A DNA stretch of 64,000 bases from positions 1,984,001 to 2,048,000 of the forward strand of contig NZ_JACEOG010000001.1 in assembly GCF_013868155.1 (NCBI RefSeq), written 5' to 3'. Below the pieces are notes generated by a model. The model was not told where the DNA came from. It saw only the letters and a list, made by a program, of their open reading frames with translations, and ran no database searches. This document shows positions 34,841 through 42,217 of the stretch, in pieces (positions within the stretch are counted from its first letter, which is position 1; each line of letters starts with the position of its first letter). The DNA is from Aeromicrobium phoceense (GTDB lineage Bacteria; Actinomycetota; Actinomycetes; Propionibacteriales; Nocardioidaceae). The translations under genes and the position numbers were made by a program.

Positions 34841-35469
34841 CGGTCCGGCACCAGTTGCACAGCGCGTCCGAGGACGCGATCACCCAGGTCGTGGCGCAGC
34901 GCCAGACGCTGGGCATCGAGGCGTGGGCCAGCCTGGCTCGCGCCCTCGAGGAGCCGGCCCTGGTCGAGCAGGTCGACGCCGCGGGCCGCGCCGTCGTCGA
35001 GACGCTGCGATCCGGCGGCACGGTCCTGGTGGCGGGCAACGGCGGCAGCGCCGCGATCGCCAGCCACGTCGCCGCGGAGTTCGTGGGCAAGTGCATCCTC
35101 GACCGCGCGCCGCTCCCGGCGGTCTGCCTCGCGGACTCGCTCACCTCGATCACCGCGGTCGGCAACGACTACGGCTTCGACGACGTGTTCGTCCGCGGCG
35201 TGCAGTCGCTCGGTCGTCCCGGCGACCTGCTCATCGCGATGTCCACCAGCGGGCGTAGCGCCAGCATCCTGCGCGCGCTCGACGCCGCCCGCGAGCGGGG
35301 CCTGGCCACCGTCGCGCTCACCGGCGAGTCGGGCGGCGACCTGCCGGGCCGCGCCGACCACGTGCTGCACGTGCCGTCGGACTTCACGCCCCGCATCCAG
35401 GAGGTCCACATGCTGTGGGCCCACGCCTGGTGCGAGGCGGTCGACGTGCTGTCGCAGCCGACGTCCTGA
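34837..35469 (+). CDS. gmhA: Sedoheptulose-7-phosphate isomerase
   Basis: SIS-domain enzyme converting sedoheptulose-7-phosphate to D-glycero-D-manno-heptose-7-phosphate, the first step of heptose nucleotide synthesis. About 210 residues, the usual size. VLVAGNGGSAAIASHVAAEFVGK and LLIAMSTSGRSASILRAL are the two phosphate-binding loops, and FTPRIQEVHMLWAHAWCE carries the conserved C-terminal Glu/His active-site residues. I chose TTG 34837 because GGAGGGG (34824-34830) lies 6 nt upstream and the codon overlaps the hddA stop (TTGA). GTG 34822, inside that ribosome-binding site, would add five residues. Confidence 0.9.
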   Translation: MTVRHQLHSASEDAITQVVAQRQTLGIEAWASLARALEEPALVEQVDAAGRAVVETLRSGGTVLVAGNGGSAAIASHVAAEFVGKCILDRAPLPAVCLADSLTSITAVGNDYGFDDVFVRGVQSLGRPGDLLIAMSTSGRSASILRALDAARERGLATVALTGESGGDLPGRADHVLHVPSDFTPRIQEVHMLWAHAWCEAVDVLSQPTS

Positions 35470-35471
35470 CC

Positions 35472-36071
35472 ATGTGGTCGGCCGAGGCGCTGCTCGGGCG
35501 TGACACCAGCGAGATCCCGCCGCCCGAGCGCGACGTCCCGTGGGACCTCGTGCTGCTCGACCGCGACGGCACGCTCAACGTGCACCGCCCGGGCTACATC
35601 GCGTCCCCGGCCGAGCTGAGGCTGCGGCCCGGCGCCGCCCACGCCGTCGGCCAGCTCACCCGCGCCGGCCTGCGCACCGTCCTGGTCACGAACCAGCGCG
35701 GGATCGCCACCGGACTGCTGACCGAGTCGCAGCTGGTCGAGGTCCACGCCGCCCTGGTGTCGCGGCTCGCCCGGGCCGGGGGGCGGCTCGACGCGATCGA
35801 GGTGTGCCCCCACCAGACCGGCACCTGCTCGTGCCGCAAGCCGCTCCCGGGCATGCTGCTGCGTGCCCTCGCGCGAGCGCCGTGGGCGCGACCCGAGCGG
35901 GTCGTGATGGTGGGGGACCAGCCCAGTGACGAGGCCGCCGCGCACGCCGCCGGAGTCGCGTGGCTCGACGCCGGACCCTCCGGCGTGGGGAGCGCCCGCA
36001 TCGCCGACGTACTCATCAGTAGGGATCCGCACCGGAGCGGTTCCGTGGTGCTACGCTCTCGCGAGAGGTAA
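35472..36071 (+). CDS. gmhB: D-glycero-D-manno-heptose-1,7-bisphosphate phosphatase
   Basis: HAD-type phosphatase of 199 residues that removes the 7-phosphate. LLDRDGTLN holds nucleophile D30 and D32, VTNQRGIATG is motif II, CPHQTGTCSCRKP is the zinc-binding loop (C112, H114, C119, C121) that marks GmhB and histidinol-phosphate-phosphatase relatives, and MVGDQPSDEAAAHAAG carries the acidic motif IV. A 24-residue N-terminal extension precedes the core. The ATG is 2 nt after the gmhA stop. Histidinol-phosphatase is the sequence-level alternative; the hddA-gmhA context settles it. Confidence 0.88.
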   Translation: MWSAEALLGRDTSEIPPPERDVPWDLVLLDRDGTLNVHRPGYIASPAELRLRPGAAHAVGQLTRAGLRTVLVTNQRGIATGLLTESQLVEVHAALVSRLARAGGRLDAIEVCPHQTGTCSCRKPLPGMLLRALARAPWARPERVVMVGDQPSDEAAAHAAGVAWLDAGPSGVGSARIADVLISRDPHRSGSVVLRSRER

Positions 36072-36112
36072 CTCACAAATACTTGTTTTGCATGACCTAT
36101 TCGGAGGCACTT

Positions 36113-37114
36113 GTGCGGAAGTTTTCTCGTGGCGCGGTGGCGTTCCTGACGCTCGGAGCGTTCCTTCTGACGCTGGGCGTCGCGATGAAGGTGTACGCGT
36201 ACGACCGGCTCGCGGTGGTCCCCCTGGACCAGAACACGCAGCAGGTCCTCGGCGACGACAACGCGAACTTCTTCGACGCCGACAACGTGGCCCCCGGCTC
36301 GGGCGCGATCACCACCATCGCGACCGTCATCGGCGACCCTGACCTGGCCGAGGAGGCCGCCGACGAGAACGACGGCGCCAACGTCGGCGTGTTCACCAAG
36401 GGTCAGAGCACCGACAACAACGACCAGGCCCCGCCGATCGACTTCCTCGAGCAGACGTTCGCGATCGATCGCTTCACCGGCGAGGCCGTGCCGTGGTCCG
36501 GCAACTCCCAGAACGGTGAGCCCATCGACTACGAGGGCCAGATCATCAAGTTCCCGTTCAACACGCAGAAGAAGAGCTACGAGTATTGGGACGCGACCAT
36601 CAAGGCGCCCATGACGATGGAGTACGAGGGCACCGAGAAGGTCGAGGGCACCGACGGCTCGATCGACACCTACCGCTTCACCGGCTCGGTTCCCGAGACC
36701 GAGTTCGGCATCCGTGAGGTCCCGCGCGGCATCTTCGGTCTCGAGGACACCAACTCGGTCGAGGCGACGCGCACCTACCAGAACGACCGCACCATCTGGG
36801 TCGAGCCCGAGACCGGCGTCATGGTCAAGGTCCAGGAGGCCCAGAAGCAGTGGCTCAAGCTCGACGAGCCCGGTGCCGAGGACGTCGTCGCCATGGACAC
36901 GGTGAGCGCGTCCACGCCCGAGACGGTCCAGGCCACGATCGACGACTACGGCTCGAAGGTCGGCGTCCTGAAGGCCGTCCGCACCTGGCTCCCGCTGGCC
37001 ATCGGTGGCCTCGGCGTGCTGTTCATCGTCGTGGGCATCGCGTTCGCGGTCCGGTTCCGCAACCAGCGCAACTCGGACGTCGACAGCGACGACGACGCGT
37101 ACGCCACCGCCTGA
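36113..37114 (+). CDS. DUF3068 (PorA-like) membrane-anchored protein
   Basis: Protein of 333 residues. One helix near the N-terminus (GAVAFLTLGAFLLTLGVAMKVYAY) and one near the C-terminus (WLPLAIGGLGVLFIVVGIAFAV) flank a 240-residue exterior domain containing the acidic, Gln/Asn-rich stretch and the YWDATIKAPMTMEYEGTEKVEG core of DUF3068. The GTG at 36113 has GGAGG 5 nt upstream. An in-frame ATG at 36092 has none. The family is widespread in actinobacteria, is often encoded beside glycan genes, and has no firm function. It lies 41 nt after gmhB and ends the heptose operon at a strong hairpin. Confidence 0.82.
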   Translation: MRKFSRGAVAFLTLGAFLLTLGVAMKVYAYDRLAVVPLDQNTQQVLGDDNANFFDADNVAPGSGAITTIATVIGDPDLAEEAADENDGANVGVFTKGQSTDNNDQAPPIDFLEQTFAIDRFTGEAVPWSGNSQNGEPIDYEGQIIKFPFNTQKKSYEYWDATIKAPMTMEYEGTEKVEGTDGSIDTYRFTGSVPETEFGIREVPRGIFGLEDTNSVEATRTYQNDRTIWVEPETGVMVKVQEAQKQWLKLDEPGAEDVVAMDTVSASTPETVQATIDDYGSKVGVLKAVRTWLPLAIGGLGVLFIVVGIAFAVRFRNQRNSDVDSDDDAYATA

Positions 37115-37132
37115 CGCATCGCAGCGCAGACA

Positions 37133-37170
37133 GACGGGCCGCCGTCCCCTTCGGGGGGCGGCGGCCCGTC
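37133..37170. terminator. Hairpin terminator between convergent genes
   Basis: A 12-bp GC-rich inverted repeat (37133-37144 with 37159-37170) can extend inward through CCCC/GGGG to a tight TTC loop. It lies 18 nt after the DUF3068 stop and 26 nt after the convergent glycosyltransferase stop, so it can serve both strands. Confidence 0.8.
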
Positions 37171-37196
37171 TCGTCGTGTGGGGGCGTGGGAGGGGC

Positions 37197-38300
37197 TCAG
37201 GGACGCGCGACGCGCTCGACCAGGTCGGTCAGCTCGTGCCCCGTGCGGTCCCAGTCGAAGCGCAGCGCGAACTCGCGGGCCGCGGCGCCCAGCTTCGCGC
37301 GCTCGTCCGGATCGGCCAGCAGGCGACGTAGCCCGGCGATGAACTCCTCGTCGGTGTCCACGAGCAGTCCCGTGTGCCCGTCCTGGACCGACTCCTGCGT
37401 GCCACCCGCGTAGCGGAAGGCCACGGTGGGCACGGCGTGGTAGCCCGCCTCGAGGATCGTCAGGCCCCAGCCCTCCTTGATGGAGGGCATCGCGAGCGCG
37501 GCCGCTCCCGCCAGCAGGGCGTGCTTCTCGTCGTCGCTCACGTGGCCGTGGAAGACGACGCGGTCACTGACGCCAGCCTGTCGCGCGTGCTCGACGAGGG
37601 AGTCCATCCAGTCGCCGCCGCCGATGACGTCCAGCGCGATGTCGGGGTACTCGGCGGCCAGGGCGGCCACGGAGTCGATCGCCAGCTCCACGCGCTTGTG
37701 CGGGACGAGGCGGCCCAGGCACGCGAGGCGCGTGCCCCGCTCGGGCTCGGGCTCCTCCTGCAGCACGTGGTCGGGTGCCTCGTTGCCGCTGTAGACCACC
37801 GAGACACGGGCAGGATCCACGCCGACGGCGGCGAGCTCGCGGCGGGACGCCTCCGACACCGTGACGTACTGCTGGCGGCGGTAGACGAACGGCGCCACGT
37901 GGGACTCCAGGAACCAGCCGACCGAGGAGATGGGGCGGGGGAAGAAGGTGAACCACTGCTCGCGGTGGACGTGGTGGACCACGGCCAGCAGCGGCTTGCT
38001 GAAGACCAGGGGAGTCCAGAAGGGGACGCCGTTCTGGACGTCGATGACGATGTCGTAGTCGCGGCGGAGGCGCCACACGTGCCACAGGCCCCGCGGGTAC
38101 ACCGTGAACCGCCCGCCGGCCCGCACGATGCGGAAGCCGTGGCGCTCGGTCCGCGGCGTGCCACCGGGGAAGGAGGACGCGAACAGCACCACGTCGTGGC
38201 CGCGCTCGGCCATGGTGGCCGCCGTCCGCTCGGCGAACACCTCGGCGCCTCCGGCCTCGGGATGCTCCAGGTCACGCCAACTGAGGATGGCGATGCGCAA
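37197..38300 (-). CDS. GT4 glycosyltransferase
   Basis: GT-B enzyme of about 367 residues. LRIAILSWRDLEHPEAGGAEVFAERTA is the N-terminal domain start, DIVIDVQNGVPFWTPL and VHHVHREQWFTFFPRP the acceptor side, and VSVVYSGNEAPDHVL, RLACLGRLVPHKRVELAIDSV and SIKEGWGLTILEAGYHAVPTVAFRYAGG the donor side with the E-x7-E element. TTG 38300 is the best start in frame because homology begins there; AGGAGAG lies 15 nt upstream, a long spacing. Further-upstream codons overlap the divergent methyltransferase gene. It is transcribed alone. The sugar is unknown. Confidence 0.83.
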   Translation of the reverse strand: MRIAILSWRDLEHPEAGGAEVFAERTAATMAERGHDVVLFASSFPGGTPRTERHGFRIVRAGGRFTVYPRGLWHVWRLRRDYDIVIDVQNGVPFWTPLVFSKPLLAVVHHVHREQWFTFFPRPISSVGWFLESHVAPFVYRRQQYVTVSEASRRELAAVGVDPARVSVVYSGNEAPDHVLQEEPEPERGTRLACLGRLVPHKRVELAIDSVAALAAEYPDIALDVIGGGDWMDSLVEHARQAGVSDRVVFHGHVSDDEKHALLAGAAALAMPSIKEGWGLTILEAGYHAVPTVAFRYAGGTQESVQDGHTGLLVDTDEEFIAGLRRLLADPDERAKLGAAAREFALRFDWDRTGHELTDLVERVARP

Positions 38301-38347
38301 TCCGCTGATAGCGTGCTCTCCTGTCCGTGCGAGGGGTGAGGTGGCCG

Positions 38348-39205
38348 ATGTCCTGTGAGGTGTGTTCGACACCGACGACGTCCGTGACCCTGCGGGACGG
38401 TCGCTCAGTGCTGCAGACCTGTCCGAAATGCTCTCACATCGAACGCGATCCGAAGGCCGCTCCGGCGCATCCGCGAGACGTCGCGTACGGCGGGGACCCC
38501 GGTCTCGACCGGGTGCGCCTCGCACTGACGTCGCGCACGCTGCGCCGCGCCGCCCCTTTGGATCCCGGCGCGCGCGTGTTCGAGATCGGCTTCGGCGGAG
38601 GCGCGATGCTGCGGAGATACCTCGACGAGGGCCATCCGGTCGCCGGCTGCGACCCCGACCAGCTCCGTGTCGACGTCGATCCGCAGGTGCGGGCGCAAGC
38701 GGAGCTGTACCCGTGCGGGATCGAGGAGGTCCCGGCGTCGGCCGAGGCGGCCGACCTCGTCTACGGCGTCCACGTCGTGGAGCACGTGCAGGACGTCGGT
38801 GCCCTGGCCGCGGCCGCGCTGCGGCTGCTGCGCCCCGGCGGACGGGTGCTGTTCCTGACCCCCGCGGCCGACAGCGCCTCCCTGCGCGCGTTCTCCGATG
38901 CCTGGTGGCTGCTGGAGGATCCCACGCACGTGCGGTTCTTCTCGGCGGCCTCCATCACGCGGCTGCTCGCGGACGCGGGCTTCCGCGACGTCCGCGTCAC
39001 CCGCTCGCTCACCGACAACCTCACGATGGAGGGCGCCAGCCTCGTGCGCCGGCTCCGTCCGAGCGACCGCCCGGCCGGGGTGCTGGCCTCGCGGGCCACG
39101 CGCTGGGTCGCGATGGCCCTGGCTCCCGCGGCGCTGCTGCTGCGGCTGGTGCACCCGCGCTGGCGGCCGACGCTGGTCGTCACGGCCACCCGGGCGGCCC
39201 GATGA
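38348..39205 (+). CDS. Zinc-ribbon class I methyltransferase
   Basis: SAM-dependent methyltransferase of 285 residues. The first 35 residues hold two CxxC pairs (CEVC and CPKC), a zinc ribbon typical of sugar C- and N-methyltransferases. VFEIGFGGGAMLRRYLDEG is motif I with D-x-P-D following, VYGVHVVEHVQDVG motif II and LLRPGGRVLFLTP motif III. The C-terminal 50 residues are hydrophobic and basic. The ATG at 38348 follows a G-rich GAGGGGTGAGG stretch. It is divergent from the GT4 gene and coupled to the next methyltransferase. Probably modifies a nucleotide sugar or glycan. Confidence 0.8.
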   Translation: MSCEVCSTPTTSVTLRDGRSVLQTCPKCSHIERDPKAAPAHPRDVAYGGDPGLDRVRLALTSRTLRRAAPLDPGARVFEIGFGGGAMLRRYLDEGHPVAGCDPDQLRVDVDPQVRAQAELYPCGIEEVPASAEAADLVYGVHVVEHVQDVGALAAAALRLLRPGGRVLFLTPAADSASLRAFSDAWWLLEDPTHVRFFSAASITRLLADAGFRDVRVTRSLTDNLTMEGASLVRRLRPSDRPAGVLASRATRWVAMALAPAALLLRLVHPRWRPTLVVTATRAAR

Positions 39206-39936
39206 GTCCCGACGGCCTGCGTCGCTCGGTCCGGCTGTTCCGCGCCTTCCTCGTGGAGCAGACCGAGCCCGACCACTTCTACGGCACGCTCGCGCGCGAC
39301 TCGGCCGACCTCGTCGAGCAGCAGATGTCCCTGCGCGGCAAGCTCGTCGTCGACGTCGGGGCGGGGCCGATGGAGTTCGCCCAGGAGTTCCGCCGTCGCG
39401 GGGCCCGCTACATGGCGGTCGACCTCGACCCCGACGTCCCGGCGCTGGCCGACGGGGGGGTGGCGGCGGGCGCCGCTGCCCTTCCGTTCGCCTCCGGCTC
39501 GGCCGACCTGGTGTTCAGCTCGAACCTGCTGGAGCACGTGCGCTCCCCGCAGGTCGTGGCCGACGAGCTGCTGCGGATCGCCCGGCCCGACGGACTGGTC
39601 TTCCTCTCCTACACGAACTGGTGGTCGCCGTGGGGCGGTCACGAGACGTCGCCGTGGCACTGGCTCGGCGGCCGCCGCGCGATCGCCCGGTACACCCGCA
39701 AGCACGGCCATCCGCCGAAGAACCGTGTCGGCGAGACGCTGTTCAAGGTGTCGGTGGCGTGGGGGATGCGGTGGGCCCACCGGACCCCCGGCGTCCGCGT
39801 GGTCTCGGCGCGTCCGCGCTACCTGCCGCGCTGGGCCGCGTTCATCGTGCGCGTCCCGGTCGTGCGCGAGGTCCTGTCGTGGAACCTGTTGCTCCTGGTC
39901 AGACGAGAAGATCGCGAGAGCCCTCGTCAGGACTGA
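39202..39936 (+). CDS. Class I methyltransferase (Methyltransf_11 type)
   Basis: SAM-dependent methyltransferase of 244 residues. KLVVDVGAGPMEFAQEFRRRGARYMAVDLD is the SAM site, DLVFSSNLLEHVRSPQVVADELLRIARPDGLVFLSYTNWWSPWGGHE the catalytic region. The ATG at 39202 overlaps the previous stop (ATGA), so it is co-translated with the zinc-ribbon methyltransferase. Similar proteins stand next to glycosyltransferases in actinobacterial surface loci. The acceptor is unknown. Confidence 0.82.
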   Translation: MSPDGLRRSVRLFRAFLVEQTEPDHFYGTLARDSADLVEQQMSLRGKLVVDVGAGPMEFAQEFRRRGARYMAVDLDPDVPALADGGVAAGAAALPFASGSADLVFSSNLLEHVRSPQVVADELLRIARPDGLVFLSYTNWWSPWGGHETSPWHWLGGRRAIARYTRKHGHPPKNRVGETLFKVSVAWGMRWAHRTPGVRVVSARPRYLPRWAAFIVRVPVVREVLSWNLLLLVRREDRESPRQD

Positions 39937-40010
39937 ATCCCGGGGTACCCTGTGAACTGAGTCCTACTCGCCAGTAGAAACCTGGCGGGCTCCGACGAAG
40001 GGATGCACGG

Positions 40011-40943
40011 ATGCGCGCGTTGGTTGCTGGCGGCGCCGGTTTCGTCGGGTCGCACCTCGTGGAGCGCCTCGTCGACGCAGGGCACGAGGTCGTCGTGGTC
40101 GACGACTTCAGCACGGGTCGGCGCGAGAACCTCGCCGCCGTGTCGCACCAGGTCACGATCGTCGACGCCGACATCTCCGACGCCGCCGCCGTCGACGCGA
40201 TCGAGGGCCCGTTCGACCAGGTCTACAACCTCGCCTCCCCGGCCTCCCCGGTCGACTACCACCGGCTGCCGATCCACACGCTGATGACGGGGTCGATGGG
40301 CGTGAAGAACACGCTCGACCTCGCTCACGCGCACGGTGCGCGCTACCTGCTGGCCTCCACGTCCGAGGTGTACGGCGACCCGCAGGTGCACCCCCAGCCC
40401 GAGACGTACCTGGGCCACGTCAACCCGGTCGGCCCGCGCTCGGTCTACGACGAGGCCAAGCGCTTCGGCGAGGCCATGACCGCGGCCTACCGGCGCGAGT
40501 TCGGCGTCGACACCAAGATCGTCCGCATTTTCAACACCTTCGGTCCGCGCATGCGCGTCGAGGACGGTCGCGCCATCCCGAACTTCGTCCACCAGGCCCT
40601 CACCGGACGCGAGATCACGGTGGCCGGCGACGGTCACCAGACCCGCTCGATCTGCTACGTCGACGACCTGGTCGGCGGGCTCGTCGCGATGATGGAGTCC
40701 ACCGCGACCGGGCCGGTCAACCTCGGCAACCCCGAGGAGATCTCGATGATCGACCTCGCCACGTGGATCTGCGACCTGGCCGAGTCCGGCTCGCAGATCG
40801 TGCATGTGCCCCGGCCGGTCGACGACCCCCAGATCCGTCGTCCCGACATCACGCTGGCGGGCGAGCTCCTGGGCTGGGCGCCGTCCACCACGGCCGAGAT
40901 CGGCCTGAAGGCCACGATCGAGGACTTCCGCAACCGTCGTTAG
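40011..40943 (+). CDS. UDP-glucuronate decarboxylase (UDP-xylose synthase)-like SDR
   Basis: Extended short-chain dehydrogenase of 310 residues with NAD-binding GGAGFVGSH (7-15), VYNLASPASPVDYHRLPI, the TSEVYGDP strand with catalytic Thr/Ser and SVYDEAKRFGEA with Tyr146 and Lys150. PASPxxY and YDEAKRxGE are the features of UDP-xylose synthase. Product UDP-xylose would supply a pentose donor for the glycosyltransferases here. No UDP-glucose dehydrogenase is in the window. TACCCT at 39946-39951 is a possible -10, and the 5' leader holds a small hairpin (CGCCAG/CTGGCG, 39969-39987). Confidence 0.82.
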   Translation: MRALVAGGAGFVGSHLVERLVDAGHEVVVVDDFSTGRRENLAAVSHQVTIVDADISDAAAVDAIEGPFDQVYNLASPASPVDYHRLPIHTLMTGSMGVKNTLDLAHAHGARYLLASTSEVYGDPQVHPQPETYLGHVNPVGPRSVYDEAKRFGEAMTAAYRREFGVDTKIVRIFNTFGPRMRVEDGRAIPNFVHQALTGREITVAGDGHQTRSICYVDDLVGGLVAMMESTATGPVNLGNPEEISMIDLATWICDLAESGSQIVHVPRPVDDPQIRRPDITLAGELLGWAPSTTAEIGLKATIEDFRNRR

Positions 40944-40952
40944 GGTGGCGCC

Positions 40953-42203
40953 ATGCACGCTGCGGACCGCCTGATCTCCTTCGTCGACGCCTCGCCGACG
41001 CCCTTCCACGCCTGCGAGACAACGGCCGTGCGGCTGCGCGAGGCCGGCTTCACCCAGGTGGACCCTCGCGACGCGTGGCCCACCGGCGCCGGGAGCCACT
41101 TCATCGTCACCGGCGGAACGCTCGTGGCGTGGTCGACCGGCGCCGAGGCCCCGGCCCATGCCGGCTTCCGCATCGTCGGGGCCCACACCGACAGTCCCAA
41201 CCTGCGCCTGAAGCAGCACCACGACGGCTGGCGCGAGGGTCAGGCCACCGTCGCGCTCGAGCCCTACGGCGGCCCGCTGCTGGAGTCGTGGCTCGACCTC
41301 GACCTCGGCATCGCCGGCCGCGTCGCGCTGCGCGACGGCAGCACGCGCACGATCCGGGTCGACGAGCCGCTGCTGCGGGTGCCGCGGCTGGCGATCCACC
41401 TCGACCGCGACGGCTCCAAGGTGGACCGTCAGCGCCACCTCGACGCGCTCGCGGGGCTGACCCGCCGGCCGTTCCTCGAGGTCGTGGGGGAGCGGGCCGG
41501 CTTCGCCGCGAGTGACGTCACCGGGTTCGACCTCATGACCTTCGACCTCCGTCCGGCGGGCCGCACGGGTCCCGACCGCGAGCTGGTCGCCGCGCCGCGC
41601 CTGGACAACCAGGCCACGTGCGCCGCGGCCCTCGACGCCCTTCTCGGTGCCACGGAGGCGGCCGATCCCTCCGCCCGCCTCGTCATGGTGCTCTTCGACC
41701 ACGAGGAGGTCGGCAGCACGTCCGAGCGCGGCGCCGACTCGCCGCTGCTGTCCTCGGTGCTCGAGCGCATCGTGCTCGCCGCTGGCGGCACCCGTGACGA
41801 CGTCTTCCGCTCGTTCGCGGCGTCGGTCTGCGTCTCCGGCGACATGGCGCACGCCACGCACCCGAACCAGGCGGACAAGCACGAGCCGCTGCACCGGATC
41901 GAGCTCGGCGGCGGCCCGGTGCTGAAGGTCAACCAGAACCTCCGGTACGCCACCGACGGGGTCGGCGCGGGCATCTTCGCCGCCGCGTGCGAGGCCGCCG
42001 GCGTGCCGCTGCAGCGCTACGTGCACCGGGCCGACCTGCCGTGCGGCTCCACGATCGGGCCCATCAGCGCCGCCCGGACCGGTATCCTGACGATCGACGT
42101 CGGAGCCCCCCAGCTCGCGATGCACTCTGCGCGCGAGGTGATGGCGGCGGCCGACGTCGAGTCGTACGGACGGGCCCTTCGCGCGTTCCTGACCTCGGAC
42201 TGA
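40953..42203 (+). CDS. M18-family aminopeptidase
   Basis: Cytosolic zinc aminopeptidase of 416 residues, aspartyl-aminopeptidase type. IVGAHTDSPNLRLK holds the first metal ligands, APRLDNQATCAAALDAL the bridging Asp, VLFDHEEVGSTSERGADS the catalytic Glu pair, SGDMAHATHPNQADKHEP and the C-terminal PQLAMHSAREV the last His ligand. Length fits the family. It begins 9 nt after the SDR stop and ends 14 nt before the CotH gene, so it shares their transcript, though its peptide-processing job has no clear link to glycan synthesis. Confidence 0.92.
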   Translation: MHAADRLISFVDASPTPFHACETTAVRLREAGFTQVDPRDAWPTGAGSHFIVTGGTLVAWSTGAEAPAHAGFRIVGAHTDSPNLRLKQHHDGWREGQATVALEPYGGPLLESWLDLDLGIAGRVALRDGSTRTIRVDEPLLRVPRLAIHLDRDGSKVDRQRHLDALAGLTRRPFLEVVGERAGFAASDVTGFDLMTFDLRPAGRTGPDRELVAAPRLDNQATCAAALDALLGATEAADPSARLVMVLFDHEEVGSTSERGADSPLLSSVLERIVLAAGGTRDDVFRSFAASVCVSGDMAHATHPNQADKHEPLHRIELGGGPVLKVNQNLRYATDGVGAGIFAAACEAAGVPLQRYVHRADLPCGSTIGPISAARTGILTIDVGAPQLAMHSAREVMAAADVESYGRALRAFLTSD

Positions 42204-42217
42204 ATCGGAGCGATCGC

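Noticed and set aside
36056-36067. 12-bp palindrome CTCTCGCGAGAG at the end of gmhB
   Set aside because: It lies inside the coding sequence, is short for this GC content and has no nearby promoter that fits, so I do not call it an operator.
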